Source: Leclercia adecarboxylata
Lineage (GTDB): Bacteria; Pseudomonadota; Gammaproteobacteria; Enterobacterales; Enterobacteriaceae
DNA: 64,000 nucleotides
NCBI RefSeq assembly: GCF_006171285.1
Contig: NZ_CP040889.1
Span: 4,588,001-4,652,000 of the forward strand
Reading direction: 5' to 3'
Shown here in pieces: positions 42,544-52,170 of this stretch; the first letter of the stretch is position 1, and every line of letters starts with the position of its first letter. The notes beneath the pieces were generated by a model. It made no database searches. It saw nothing but the letters and a program-made list of their open reading frames with translations, and was not told the origin of the DNA. Both the position numbers and the translations under genes were made by a program.

Positions 42544-44508
42544 TTAACTGCCTTTACGCTTCGGCAGCGTTTTCAGCAGATCGTCAGGGCTGACGGAGGC
42601 CACCACGCTGCCCGGCTGAGGCATTTTGAAGATATGGTTTTTCATCTTGCCGATGACGTGCATTTCGCACGGACGGCAGTCAAATTTCAGGGTTAACACC
42701 TCATCGCCATTCACCAGCTGCATCGGCGTCGCTTTCCAGCTTTTGATATTGCCCTTCGCCTGTTTCGGGCACAGGTTGAAGGCGAAGCGCAGGCAGTGCT
42801 TGGTGATCATCACCGGCACGTCGCCCTTCTCTTCATGGGCTTCATAGGCGGCGTCTATCAGCTCCACGCCGTAGCGCTGATAGAACGCCCGCGCTTTATG
42901 GTTGTAGACGTTCGCCAGGAACGAGAGATGCGTATCCGGGTAGACCGGCGGCGGCACGGAGACCGGTTTGCGGCTGCCGCGCGGGTAGTTTTCCAGACGC
43001 GCCGCGTCCAGCATCTCTGCCGTTTCACGACGGAACTGGTTCAGCAGGCTGTTAGGGACAAACAGCGCACCCGGCAGATTGACCTGAATATCACGCGCGT
43101 AATAGATGGTCTGGCCCAGTTTAGCGACACCGTCTTTCAGGTTGTTCAGCGCTTTTTCGGCGTTGTTCGCCACCTCAAACTGCCCGTCCAGGGTGTGAGT
43201 CACGCTGGTGCCGTCTTCGCTGGTCATGGTGAGGATCAGCTGCTCTTCCCAGCCGCCCAGCTCGATATCCACCGCAATGCGACGCTCGCTGGAGGTTTTC
43301 AGCAGCGCCTGCTGCCAGTTGTGGTCGAGGTTACGATTAAGCGCCGCATGCGGACGCGCTTTATACAGGTCGGCAGGCATCTCGTTCGGCCAGACGCGGT
43401 AGCGGTTTTCTGCGGTTTTTTCTACCGTATTGGCGCGGAAGCCGACCACTTCACGCTTGATCATCACGTTCAGACCGTCGCCGTTGGCCAGCGGTTCGGT
43501 CACTTCGACATCCAGATACTCTTTCGTCACCTTCAGCACTTCACCCACCGGCAGGCCGATAAACTTCGGTGAATCGAATGCGCCGATATCGTCTTTACGC
43601 GCGTTCACGAAGTAATCGGTGCTGCCGCGATGGAAGGTCTTGTCGGTGGACGGGATAAAGAAGTGCTCGGTGCGCCCGGCAGAGCTGCGCGCCAGACCGC
43701 CGCGATCCTCAATAATGGCATCGAGCATCTGACGGTAATGGGCGGTGATGTTCTTCACGTAGCTCATATCTTTGTAGCGCCCTTCAATCTTGAAGGACTG
43801 CACGCCCGCGTCGATCAGCGCGCCGAGGTTGGCGGTCTGGTCGTTGTCTTTCATCGACAGAAGGTGTTTTTCAAAAGCGACCACGCGGCCCTGATCGTCT
43901 TTCAGGGTGTACGGCAGACGACAGGCCTGGGAGCAATCACCGCGGTTGGCGCTGCGCCCGGTCTGGGCGTGGGAGATGTTGCACTGGCCGGAGTAAGCCA
44001 CGCACAGGGCGCCGTGAATAAAGAACTCGATAGTGGCGTCGGTCGCCTGGCGGATGTCGCGGATCTGATTGAGGTTCAGCTCGCGGGCCAGCACGATCTG
44101 GGTAAAGCCCGCATCAGACAGGAATTTCGCTTTCTCTACGCTGCGGATATCGCACTGGGTGCTGGCGTGCAGCTCAATCGGCGGGATATCCATTTCGAGG
44201 ACGCCCATATCCTGGACGATCAGCGCGTCGACGCCGGTCTGGTACAGATCGGTGATCAGGCGCTGCGCCGGTTCCAGTTCATCATCATGAAGAATGGTGT
44301 TCAGGGTCACGAACACTTTCGCCCCAAAACGGTGGGCGAACGGCACCAGGTCGGCGATATCGCGCAGGCTGTTGCTGGCATTATGGCGGGCGCCAAATCC
44401 AGGGCCGCCGATATAAACCGCATCGGCACCGTGAAGAATAGCTTCACGGGCAATGGCGGCGTCACGAGCCGGGCTTAAAAGTTCAAGATGATGGGATGGC
44501 AGGCGCAT
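42544..44508 (-). CDS. rlhA: 23S rRNA C2501 hydroxylase RlhA (YdcP)
   Basis: 654 residues, U32 peptidase-like family, and almost identical to E. coli (LELLSPARDAAIAREAILHG). The conserved cysteines that bind an Fe-S cluster are in SANRGDCSQACRLPY, and further ones lie near the end (ITKHCLRFAFNLCPKQ, KFDCRPCEMH). RlhA adds 5-hydroxycytidine at C2501 in the peptidyl transferase centre, using prephenate-dependent chemistry. A single gene, convergent with yncJ. Confidence 0.96.
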   Translation of the reverse strand: MRLPSHHLELLSPARDAAIAREAILHGADAVYIGGPGFGARHNASNSLRDIADLVPFAHRFGAKVFVTLNTILHDDELEPAQRLITDLYQTGVDALIVQDMGVLEMDIPPIELHASTQCDIRSVEKAKFLSDAGFTQIVLARELNLNQIRDIRQATDATIEFFIHGALCVAYSGQCNISHAQTGRSANRGDCSQACRLPYTLKDDQGRVVAFEKHLLSMKDNDQTANLGALIDAGVQSFKIEGRYKDMSYVKNITAHYRQMLDAIIEDRGGLARSSAGRTEHFFIPSTDKTFHRGSTDYFVNARKDDIGAFDSPKFIGLPVGEVLKVTKEYLDVEVTEPLANGDGLNVMIKREVVGFRANTVEKTAENRYRVWPNEMPADLYKARPHAALNRNLDHNWQQALLKTSSERRIAVDIELGGWEEQLILTMTSEDGTSVTHTLDGQFEVANNAEKALNNLKDGVAKLGQTIYYARDIQVNLPGALFVPNSLLNQFRRETAEMLDAARLENYPRGSRKPVSVPPPVYPDTHLSFLANVYNHKARAFYQRYGVELIDAAYEAHEEKGDVPVMITKHCLRFAFNLCPKQAKGNIKSWKATPMQLVNGDEVLTLKFDCRPCEMHVIGKMKNHIFKMPQPGSVVASVSPDDLLKTLPKRKGS

Positions 44509-44588
44509 ACTTCGTCGTTATCCGTTATGGTCAAAATGGCGGCTATTGTAGTCAGAAGTATGGGCCAGTGAAACAGTTTTGCGTGCCT

Positions 44589-45116
44589 TTAGCGGGGATA
44601 ATGGATGAGTGAGTGAAAGTGCACCGTCTGGCCGCTGCTGTTGCGGTAGGCGTGCGGTTTATCCCCGGCAAATCGCAGGCCGGTATCGGGCATAAGGGTC
44701 TGCCAGACGCCGTCGATCTGCATCTCCAGTTCGCCGCTGATCACCACCACGTGTTCAATCACCCCCGCCTCGTGCGGCGTGGATTCGCTGAGCGCGCCGG
44801 GTGCCAGGGTTATGGAAAAATGATCGTACTTCAGCGCGTCATCCCATGGGAACAGCGGTTTCACCACCATCGCCTGCTGCTGGGGATCAAACACAGCCGG
44901 GTTCTCCGCTTCGGGGGTGATAAAGGTCGAGAACGGCACGTTAAGCCCGGTGGCAATTTTCCACAGCGTCGAAACCGTCGGGCTGGATTCGTTGCGTTCC
45001 ACCTGGCCGAGCATCGCTTTCGACACCCCGGTCTCTTCTGCCAGCTTCGACAGGCTCCAGCCGCGCGCCTGACGCAGCGTTTTCAGTGTGATGGCAAGAT
45101 GTTGTGTGATGTCCAT
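44589..45116 (-). CDS. sutR: XRE-cupin regulator SutR (YdcN)
   Basis: 175 residues. HTH LAEETGVSKAMLGQVERNES (about 22-41) followed by a cupin domain (EHVVVISGELEMQIDG; FHSLIHYP at the end). Strong match to E. coli SutR, which regulates sulfur-utilisation genes. It is divergent from ydcO, and the 89 bp between them carries dyad and direct repeats likely to be its operators. Confidence 0.94.
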   Translation of the reverse strand: MDITQHLAITLKTLRQARGWSLSKLAEETGVSKAMLGQVERNESSPTVSTLWKIATGLNVPFSTFITPEAENPAVFDPQQQAMVVKPLFPWDDALKYDHFSITLAPGALSESTPHEAGVIEHVVVISGELEMQIDGVWQTLMPDTGLRFAGDKPHAYRNSSGQTVHFHSLIHYPR

Positions 45117-45137
45117 GGTCCCTCCCGTTGCCGCGAG

Positions 45138-45194
45138 TGTAGCACTTGTATGCTATAACGCACAGTGCTACATTCACGGCTGTTATAACGCACA
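45138..45194. promoter_or_regulatory. SutR operator candidates between sutR and ydcO
   Basis: Two structures overlap: a perfect 9 bp dyad TGTAGCACT / AGTGCTACA (45138-45146 and 45164-45172), and an exact direct repeat TATAACGCACA at 45154 and 45184, 30 bp apart (about three helical turns). Confidence 0.6.
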
Positions 45195-45205
45195 ACGGAG
45201 TTCCC

Positions 45206-46372
45206 ATGCGCGCATCCTCGCTCACCTTTCCCACCGTCCTGTCCGGCTTTGTCGCCGTGCTGGTGGGCTACGCCAGTTCCGCCGCCATTATCTGGCAGGC
45301 CGCCGCTGCCGCAGGTGCAACGGCACCGCAGATAGCAGGCTGGATGACCGCATTAGGGCTTGGTATGGGCATCAGCACCCTGGGGCTGTCGTGGTGGTAT
45401 AAAGCCCCGGTGCTGACCGCCTGGTCGACGCCGGGTGCCGCCCTGCTGGCGACCAGCCTGCAGGGGGTGAGCCTGTCGGAAACTATCGGCATCTTTATCT
45501 TCGCCAATGCGTTAATCCTGATTTGCGGCGTCAGCGGCCTGTTCGCCCGGCTGATGAAGATCATCCCCCACTCGCTGGCGGCGGCGATGCTCGCCGGGGT
45601 GCTGCTGCGTTTTGGTTTGCAGGCCTTCAGTAACCTGGAGGGGCATCTACTGCTGTGCGGCAGCATGCTGCTGGCCTGGCTACTGACTAAAGCCTTTGCC
45701 CCGCGCTATGCCATTGTCGCCACCCTGCTGGTGGGCGGTGCGGTGGCGGCCCTGAACGGTGACGTTGTCACCGACAGGCTCACCTTCGCCGTGGTGATGC
45801 CAGAATTTATTGCCCCAACCTTTAATCTGACCACGCTTATCAGCATCGGTCTGCCCTTCTTCCTGGTGACCATGGCTTCGCAGAATGCGCCCGGGTTCGC
45901 CACGATGAAAGCCTCCGGCTATCCGGTGGCCGTCTCGCCGCTGATTATCGTCACCGGCGGGCTGGCGCTGCTGCTTTCGCCGTTCGGCGTGTACTCCATC
46001 TGTATCGCGGCCATCACCGCCGCCATCTGTCAGAGCCCGGACGCGCACCCGGATGCCAGCAAACGCTGGCTGGCCGCAGCGGCGGCAGGCGTGTTTTATC
46101 TGCTGGCGGGGATTTTCGGCGGCTCGATTAGCGGGCTGATGGCGGCCCTGCCGTTAAGCTGGATCCAGACCCTGGCGGGCCTGGCGCTGCTGGGCACTAT
46201 CGGCGGCAGTCTGCACCAGGCGCTGCACAATGAAGCCGAGCGCGATGCGGCTATCGTGACCTTTCTGCTCACCGCCAGCGGGGCAACGCTTGCGGGGATT
46301 GGTTCGGCGTTCTGGGGATTAGTGGCGGGCGGCGTCTGCTACGCCCTGCTGTTACGCACTCGCCGCGCGTAG
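45206..46372 (+). CDS. ydcO: BenE-type inner-membrane transporter YdcO
   Basis: 388 residues, 12-helix benzoate:H+ symporter-like (BenE) family. E. coli YdcO features are retained: VGYASSAAIIWQAA, VLTAWSTPGAALLATSLQG, FLVTMASQNAPGFATMKASG. The ATG at 45206 has GGAG upstream; a frame from 45146 starts inside the operator region. Its 3' end overlaps the convergent araC-family gene by 21 bp. The substrate is not established. Confidence 0.93.
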   Translation: MRASSLTFPTVLSGFVAVLVGYASSAAIIWQAAAAAGATAPQIAGWMTALGLGMGISTLGLSWWYKAPVLTAWSTPGAALLATSLQGVSLSETIGIFIFANALILICGVSGLFARLMKIIPHSLAAAMLAGVLLRFGLQAFSNLEGHLLLCGSMLLAWLLTKAFAPRYAIVATLLVGGAVAALNGDVVTDRLTFAVVMPEFIAPTFNLTTLISIGLPFFLVTMASQNAPGFATMKASGYPVAVSPLIIVTGGLALLLSPFGVYSICIAAITAAICQSPDAHPDASKRWLAAAAAGVFYLLAGIFGGSISGLMAALPLSWIQTLAGLALLGTIGGSLHQALHNEAERDAAIVTFLLTASGATLAGIGSAFWGLVAGGVCYALLLRTRRA

Positions 46373-47224
46373 CTGGGACGGCGTAAGCCCTGTCGCGGCG
46401 CGAAAGCGGTTGCTGAAATGGCTGGCGGAGCTGAACCCGCAGGCCAGCGCAATATCGGTAAGCGGCTGACGGGTGCTGCGGACCAGGGTTTTGGCCTTCT
46501 CCATCCGCCGCTGCATCACATACTGGTGCGGGGCCATCTGCATCGACTGACGGAACATGCGGGCAAAGTGAAACTCACTCAGGCTCGCCTGCGCCGCCAG
46601 ATCCGCCAGGGTCAGCGGCTGGGCCAGATTCTCTTCGATAAACGCCAGCACGTTGCGCAGCACGAACGGCGACAGCCCGCCGGTAACGGTCGGCAACGCC
46701 CACTGAACGTTGCTGTAGTGCTGCACCAGATGGGTCAGGAGCAGCGTCGAGGCGGTGCTCAGCGTCAGCTGATTGGCAGACTGCTGCCAGTCGCAGCCAA
46801 GGATAAAATGACGGTACAGAGCGGTAATGCTGGCGTCATCGCCAAACAGATTTTCGTCGAGGGTAAAGCTGTACGGGCTTTTGTCCCATACCTGCTCCCC
46901 CACGTTGCGCAGGTGATCGTCGGTACAGTAGAGATGCACAAATGACAGATCGTCGCGAATATCCCAAGTGGACTCGCTCTCTTTCGGCATCAGACAAAAA
47001 CGATCCGGCCCGCCGCCGTTTTTCCAGCCTGCGGTGGTTTTGTGATAGCTCTCGTAACCGTCGGCGATATAAAGGCTCAGCGTGTGGTGATCGCAATATT
47101 GCGTAATGGTGTCACGTTTATTTGACCAGGCCGCCAGCTGGATCCCTGAATTCAGCGCCACGGCATTATGTAATACCGCTTTATGCTTGCGCAGATTTTC
47201 AAAGGCACCGTAGGTCTCAGCCAT
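46352..47224 (-). CDS. AraC-family regulator
   Basis: 290 residues. An N-terminal cupin-like sensing domain (about 1-175) is followed by two helix-turn-helix motifs: LADLAAQASLSEFHFARMFR and ALACGFSSASHFSNRFRAAT. It is divergent from an EamA exporter gene (184 bp apart), its most likely target. The ATG at 47224 was preferred to a GTG at 47230. I do not assign a named orthologue. Confidence 0.88.
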   Translation of the reverse strand: MAETYGAFENLRKHKAVLHNAVALNSGIQLAAWSNKRDTITQYCDHHTLSLYIADGYESYHKTTAGWKNGGGPDRFCLMPKESESTWDIRDDLSFVHLYCTDDHLRNVGEQVWDKSPYSFTLDENLFGDDASITALYRHFILGCDWQQSANQLTLSTASTLLLTHLVQHYSNVQWALPTVTGGLSPFVLRNVLAFIEENLAQPLTLADLAAQASLSEFHFARMFRQSMQMAPHQYVMQRRMEKAKTLVRSTRQPLTDIALACGFSSASHFSNRFRAATGLTPSQLRAASA

Positions 47225-47408
47225 AACCACTCACACACTGTTAATAAGAATTAACAAGTCTAAAAAGATCTGCCCTTCAGTGCCAGTCCTCTTCTGCCTG
47301 CGTCAGGAAAAAAGCGCAAGAATATGCAAGTCCGCCGCAAGTCCGTGAAAGAAGGCATGAGCCTCTGTCGCCATACTGAGCGCAGACTTTGCTGAGAAGA
47401 GAAATAAG

Positions 47409-48305
47409 ATGAACGCATTTTTGTACGCGCTGGTTGTTGTTATCTGGGGAACCACCTGGATTGCCATTTTCCTGCAACAGGGGCCGGTCCCCGCGCCGGT
47501 CTCTATTTTCTGGCGCTTTGCCGTCGCCACCGCCACCATTATGACGGTGCTGCTGATACTGCGACGCCTGCGCCCGCTTGCCTTACGTGACCACCTGTTT
47601 TGCGGCCTGCAGGGGTGCTGCGTCTTCTGCTTTAACTTCTGGTGTTTTTACACCGCCGCGGCCTATATCAATACCGGACTGGAGTCGGTGATTTTCTCAA
47701 TGGCAGTGCTGTATAACGCCCTGAACAGCTTCCTCTTTTTTGGTCAGCGCCCGCCTGCCCGCTTTTATCTGGCGGCGGCGCTTGGGCTGCTCGGCATTAT
47801 TACCCTGTTCTGGAACGACCTGCTGGCCAGCGGCTGGAGCGCCGGTCTGCTGTTCGGGATTGCTCTGTCGGCGCTGGGCACCTACGGTTTCTCGCTCGGG
47901 AATATGATCAGCCTGCGCCACCAGCGCAAGGGGCTGGAAACTATGACCACCAACGCCTGGGCGATGCTGTACGGCACCCTGGTGATGGGGGCGATTGCGC
48001 TGATCCGCGGGGATGACTTTACGCCGGTCTGGTCGGTGAGCTATATGGGCGCGCTGCTCTATCTGGCGCTGTTTGGCTCGGTGATCGCCTTTGGCGCGTA
48101 CTTCACGCTGGTAGGAAGAATTGGCGCGGGCAAGGCTGCATACAGCACGTTGCTCTTTCCGCTGGTGGCGCTCTCATTTTCGACGATGTACGAGGGATAT
48201 GTCTGGCACAGTAACGGGATTGCGGGGTTACTGCTGATTTTAACGGGGAATCTGGTGATGTTTGCCCGACCGGAGAACTGGTTCAGACGTCTGAGAACGG
48301 CATAA
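47409..48305 (+). CDS. EamA/DMT-family exporter
   Basis: 298 residues with ten helices in two EamA repeats (about 4-130 and 145-285): VVVIWGTTWIAIFLQQGPVP opens the first, SYMGALLYLALFGSVIAFGA lies in the second. A probable metabolite or amino acid efflux protein. It is divergent from an AraC regulator and ends at a bidirectional terminator. Confidence 0.88.
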   Translation: MNAFLYALVVVIWGTTWIAIFLQQGPVPAPVSIFWRFAVATATIMTVLLILRRLRPLALRDHLFCGLQGCCVFCFNFWCFYTAAAYINTGLESVIFSMAVLYNALNSFLFFGQRPPARFYLAAALGLLGIITLFWNDLLASGWSAGLLFGIALSALGTYGFSLGNMISLRHQRKGLETMTTNAWAMLYGTLVMGAIALIRGDDFTPVWSVSYMGALLYLALFGSVIAFGAYFTLVGRIGAGKAAYSTLLFPLVALSFSTMYEGYVWHSNGIAGLLLILTGNLVMFARPENWFRRLRTA

Positions 48306-48337
48306 AAAAACGGCCTGCGCAATGCAGGCCGTTTTTG
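48304..48337. terminator. Bidirectional terminator between the EamA gene and ydcL
   Basis: AAAAACGGCCTGC pairs perfectly with GCAGGCCGTTTTT around a five-base loop, with A-run and T-run on opposite sides. Confidence 0.92.
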
Positions 48338-48339
48338 TG

Positions 48340-49011
48340 TTACTGGGTTTTATGCACATCAAACATGGTGGCATCGGTCGCCATGTCATCCACAACCTGT
48401 TTCAGGGTCGCGAAGGTCATCGGCGTGCTTTCGTTATTCAGCTCTTTACCTTCACCCTTACGCACTACTTTCATGACCGGTTTGTTGGTCTTAGCGTCAA
48501 TCAGCTCGCCTTCAAAGTAGAGGTGGGTATCCATGGTACGGTGACCCGTTGCCATCTGCGTACCGGCAACGACCAGCGCAACAGGGACAACTTCATAGAA
48601 CTGCAGGCCTTCTTTCTGCGAGCTAACACCGGTAATAGCACCACGGAAGATCAGGCTACGTGGGCCCGGCGTCGCCACGATTGGCTTACGCTGGCCAATC
48701 GCGTTTTTCATTTTATCGTTGGTGTAGTTCAACAGTTCATCCAGCGTACGCTGACCGATCTGGGTGGTTGGCTTCGGCGCCGGATAATAGGTGATGTGGT
48801 TCCAGACAATGCTGTCGTAATTCGCTTCGTTATATGACGGATCAACCCAGCGAAGCGTCGGTTTACCCGTTGCTGACGTGGTTGATTTCAAACCGGAGTA
48901 ATCTTTTAAAAAGCCTGAATATTTATCGGGCTCTGCCACTTTTGACGCACAACCCGCCAGCAGCAACAGGCCGGAAAGCGCGGCAACTTTAAATAAAGTA
49001 TTAGTACGCAT
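48340..49011 (-). CDS. ydcL: DUF3313 lipoprotein YdcL
   Basis: 223 residues. Lipoprotein signal with lipobox LLLAGC (Cys at about residue 21). The rest follows E. coli YdcL (EPDKYSGFLKDYSGLKSTTS, GQRKPIVATPGPRSLIFRGA). The start at 49011 (MRTNTLFKVAAL) has AGGGA upstream; a longer frame from 49101 lacks a signal peptide. Role unknown. In E. coli ydcL adjoins ydcO; here an AraC/EamA pair is inserted between them. Confidence 0.94.
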   Translation of the reverse strand: MRTNTLFKVAALSGLLLLAGCASKVAEPDKYSGFLKDYSGLKSTTSATGKPTLRWVDPSYNEANYDSIVWNHITYYPAPKPTTQIGQRTLDELLNYTNDKMKNAIGQRKPIVATPGPRSLIFRGAITGVSSQKEGLQFYEVVPVALVVAGTQMATGHRTMDTHLYFEGELIDAKTNKPVMKVVRKGEGKELNNESTPMTFATLKQVVDDMATDATMFDVHKTQ

Positions 49012-49148
49012 GGGTGTATCCCTGTGAAGTGCAAATATGCAATTGAAGTTATAGCAAATGTTTGCTGAAAAAAAAGTGACAAAAAATGAGGGAGGCAGCA
49101 TAAATAAGAAAAAGACTGCCCGTAACCATTACGGGCAGCGTTAAATGA

Positions 49149-50741
49149 TTATTTTATATCCACTTGCCAGAATAAATGCTTACCGAACGGGTCAATTTCG
49201 TAGCCTGTGACTTCTTTGCGTACAGGCTCAAAAATAGTTGAGTGCGCAATCATTACCGCCGGCATTTGATCGTGCATCATTTGCTGCGCCTGTTTATATA
49301 GCGCGACGCGTTTATCGTGATCGGTAATAGATTTAGCCTCGGCAATAATTTTATCAAAAGGTTGATAACACCATTTTGCGGAATTAGAACCGCCGTTGGC
49401 TGAGGTGCAGGTAAAGAGCGGACCAAAGAAGTTATCCGGATCGCCCGTTGCCGTGGTCCAGCCCATCAGCGCCGCCTGGTGTTCGCCCCCCTTCACGCGC
49501 TTGAGGTATTCTCCCCACTCGTAGGTGACGACTTTGGTCTGCACGCCAATTTTCGCCCAGTCGGCCTGAATCATCTCGGCCATGCGTTTGGCATTCGGGT
49601 TGTACGGACGCTGCACCGGCATTGCCCACAGGTCGATGGTCATCCCGTTGGCAAAACCGGCCTCTTTCAGCAGGGCTTTGGCTTTTTCAGGATCGTAATC
49701 GTAGTCTTTCAGCTCGCTGTAGGCACTCCACACGCCCGGCGGCAGCAGGTTTTTCGCCGCCGTACCGGTGCCCTGGAATACCGCCTCAATGATGGCCGGT
49801 TTATTTATGGCCATCGCCAGCGCCTGGCGCACTTTGACGTTATCCAACGGCGGTTTCTGGGTGTTAAATGACAGGAAGCCGGTATTCAGCCCCGCCTTGC
49901 TCATCAGATTAAGATCTTTGTTCGCCTTCATCCGCGGCAGATCGGCGGGATTAGGGAACGGCATCACCTGGCACTCGTTTTTCTCAAGCTTGGCGAAGCG
50001 CACCGACGCATCCGGCACGATGGTAAACACCAGACGATCCAGCTTCGCCTTGCCCTGCCAGTACTCCGGGAACGCCGTGAACAGAATGCGCGAGTCTTTC
50101 TGGTATTTCGCAAGCTTAAACGGCCCGGTGCCAATCGGCTCCATATCCACCTTCTCTGGCGTGCCGGCTTTGAGCATCGCGTCCGCATACTCGGCGGAAA
50201 GGATCGACGCAAAGTACCAGGCCAGGTCCGGGACAAACGGCGCTTCCGGGTGGGCCAGGGTGAAGCGCACCGTGTGTTCGTCCACTTTATCGATGGCGGT
50301 GATCAGCTTGCCGAATTCCAGGCTTTCGAAATTCGAGTAGTTGCCGTTAGAGACGTTGTGATACGGATGCTTAGGGTCTTTCTGCCGCATGAAGGAGAAA
50401 ATCACATCATCGGCATTAAAGTCGCGCGTCGGGGTGAAGAGCTTGTTGCTCTGGAACTTCACCCCTTTGCGCAGATGGAAGGTATAGACCTTGCCGTCCT
50501 CGCTCACGTCCCAGCTTTCGGCCAGGCTCGGCACCAGATCGGTGGTGCCCGGGGTAAAATCCACCAGCCGGTTGTACACCGGCACGGCGCTGGCATCCAC
50601 GCTGGTGCCAGAAGTATAGAGCTGCGGGTTAAAGTTCTCCGGCGATCCTTCGGAACAATAGACCAGCGTTTTAGCGGCAACGGTGGAACTGACCGTCAGT
50701 GCAGCTACGGTTAGCGCCAGTTTTGTGAGGTTGCTTTTCAT
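49149..50741 (-). CDS. Dipeptide-type ABC substrate-binding protein (DppA paralogue)
   Basis: 530 residues, family 5. Signal peptide MKSNLTKLALTVAALTVSST, cut near VAA-KTL. Close to DppA (LVYCSEGSPENFNPQLYTSG, LWAMPVQRPYNPNAKRMAEM, VTYEWGEYLKRVKGGEHQAA) but clearly diverged. The start at 50741 was chosen by the signal peptide and AGGA. No transporter membrane genes adjoin it. It is divergent from a peptidase T paralogue, suggesting joint uptake and hydrolysis of peptides. Confidence 0.9.
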   Translation of the reverse strand: MKSNLTKLALTVAALTVSSTVAAKTLVYCSEGSPENFNPQLYTSGTSVDASAVPVYNRLVDFTPGTTDLVPSLAESWDVSEDGKVYTFHLRKGVKFQSNKLFTPTRDFNADDVIFSFMRQKDPKHPYHNVSNGNYSNFESLEFGKLITAIDKVDEHTVRFTLAHPEAPFVPDLAWYFASILSAEYADAMLKAGTPEKVDMEPIGTGPFKLAKYQKDSRILFTAFPEYWQGKAKLDRLVFTIVPDASVRFAKLEKNECQVMPFPNPADLPRMKANKDLNLMSKAGLNTGFLSFNTQKPPLDNVKVRQALAMAINKPAIIEAVFQGTGTAAKNLLPPGVWSAYSELKDYDYDPEKAKALLKEAGFANGMTIDLWAMPVQRPYNPNAKRMAEMIQADWAKIGVQTKVVTYEWGEYLKRVKGGEHQAALMGWTTATGDPDNFFGPLFTCTSANGGSNSAKWCYQPFDKIIAEAKSITDHDKRVALYKQAQQMMHDQMPAVMIAHSTIFEPVRKEVTGYEIDPFGKHLFWQVDIK

Positions 50742-50855
50742 CGCGTTTTCCTGTCTTTTAATTTGACGGCTAATGAATTTTTGTCGTGCCGAACCATAAA
50801 TATCATTAAAGTGATTTTGCAAACACCTGATAACTCAAATAAAGAAGGATCCACC

Positions 50856-52085
50856 ATGGCTTCTGCGCTCGCCAGACAATTAACCCAACGCTTCTTTCGC
50901 TACCTGGCCGTCACCAGCCAGAGCGATCCGAAGGTGAAAACTCTGCCCTCCACACCCGGCCAGCACGAGATGGCGCGAATGCTGGCGGCAGAGCTGCAAA
51001 CGCTGGGCTTGTCGGATATCGTCATTGACGAATTTGCCACCGTTACCGCGGTGAAAAAGGGGAATGTGCCGGGCGCGCCGCGGATCGGTTTTATCACCCA
51101 TATCGATACCGTCGACGTGGGATTGTCACCAGACATTAATCCGCAGATCCTGACATTTACAGGCGATGATCTCTGTCTCAACGCCGAAAAAGAGATCTGG
51201 CTGAAGGTCAGCGAGCACCCGGAAATTCTGGCCTACCCCAATGAAGAGATCATCTTCAGCGACGGCACCAGCGTGCTGGGCGCCGACAACAAATCGGCGG
51301 TGACCGTGGTGATGACGGTGCTGGAAAACCTCACCGCTGAGCACAAACATGGCGATATCGTGGTGGCTTTTGTGCCGGATGAAGAGATTGGTCTGTGCGG
51401 GGCGAAGGCGCTGGATCTGAAGCGTTTTGACGTCGATTTCGCCTGGACCATCGACTGCTGCGAGCTCGGGGAGATTGTCTATGAGAACTTCAACGCGGCG
51501 GCGGCGGAAATTCGCTTTACCGGCGTGACGGCGCATCCAATGTCGGCCAAAGGGGTGCTGGTGAACCCGCTTCTGATGGCGACGGATTACATCAGCCACT
51601 TCGATCGCCTGCAAACGCCGGAGCACACCGAGGGCCGCGAAGGCTATATCTGGTTTAACGGCATTCAGGCCGGGCAAAACGAGGCGCTGCTGAAGGCGAG
51701 CATTCGTGATTTTGATCGCGACAGTTTCGCCGCTCGCAAGGCGCAGATTGGCGACGTGGCAGAGAAGATCGCCGCCCAGCACCCAACGGCTAAGGTGAGC
51801 TGGCACATCGAAGATACCTACAGCAACATCAGCAACGCGGTGGGCGAAGATCGCCGGGCGATTGACCTGATGTTTGAGGCGATGGAAAGTTTAGGCATCA
51901 CCCCAAAACCGACCCCGATGCGCGGCGGCACCGACGGCGCGGCGCTGTCGGCGAAAGGGCTGTTAACCCCGAACTTCTTCACCGGAGCCCACAACTTCCA
52001 CTCGAAGTTTGAATTTTTACCGCTGAAGTCGTTTGAGGCGTCGTATAACACCGCGCTACAGATTTGCCTGCTGGCGGCGCGTTAA
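50856..52085 (+). CDS. Peptidase T paralogue (M20B aminotripeptidase)
   Basis: 409 residues. Dinuclear zinc aminopeptidase features: GFITHIDTVDVG (His and Asp), SVLGADNKSAVTVV, AFVPDEEIGLCGA (catalytic Glu and ligand) and a late His in FTGAHNFHSKFEF. The architecture matches PepT with an inserted dimerisation domain (about 200-310), but sequence identity to E. coli PepT is moderate, so this is a paralogue. The ATG at 50856 has GAAGGA upstream; frames starting at 50763 overlap the divergent promoter. Confidence 0.88.
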   Translation: MASALARQLTQRFFRYLAVTSQSDPKVKTLPSTPGQHEMARMLAAELQTLGLSDIVIDEFATVTAVKKGNVPGAPRIGFITHIDTVDVGLSPDINPQILTFTGDDLCLNAEKEIWLKVSEHPEILAYPNEEIIFSDGTSVLGADNKSAVTVVMTVLENLTAEHKHGDIVVAFVPDEEIGLCGAKALDLKRFDVDFAWTIDCCELGEIVYENFNAAAAEIRFTGVTAHPMSAKGVLVNPLLMATDYISHFDRLQTPEHTEGREGYIWFNGIQAGQNEALLKASIRDFDRDSFAARKAQIGDVAEKIAAQHPTAKVSWHIEDTYSNISNAVGEDRRAIDLMFEAMESLGITPKPTPMRGGTDGAALSAKGLLTPNFFTGAHNFHSKFEFLPLKSFEASYNTALQICLLAAR

Positions 52086-52168
52086 GCCGGGTGGCGGCTG
52101 CGCCTTACCCGGCCTACAACGGCACTCACCCGTAGGCCCGTGCAAGCCTAGCGCCGCCGGGCAATGCC
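52086..52168. repeat. REP pair between the peptidase gene and tehB
   Basis: GCCGGGTGGCGGCTGCGCCT...GGCCTAC and an inverted GTAGGCCCGTGCAAGC...CGCCGCCGGGC arm fill the gap between two convergent stops. Same class as the 39 kb array. Confidence 0.85.
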
Positions 52169-52170
52169 CG

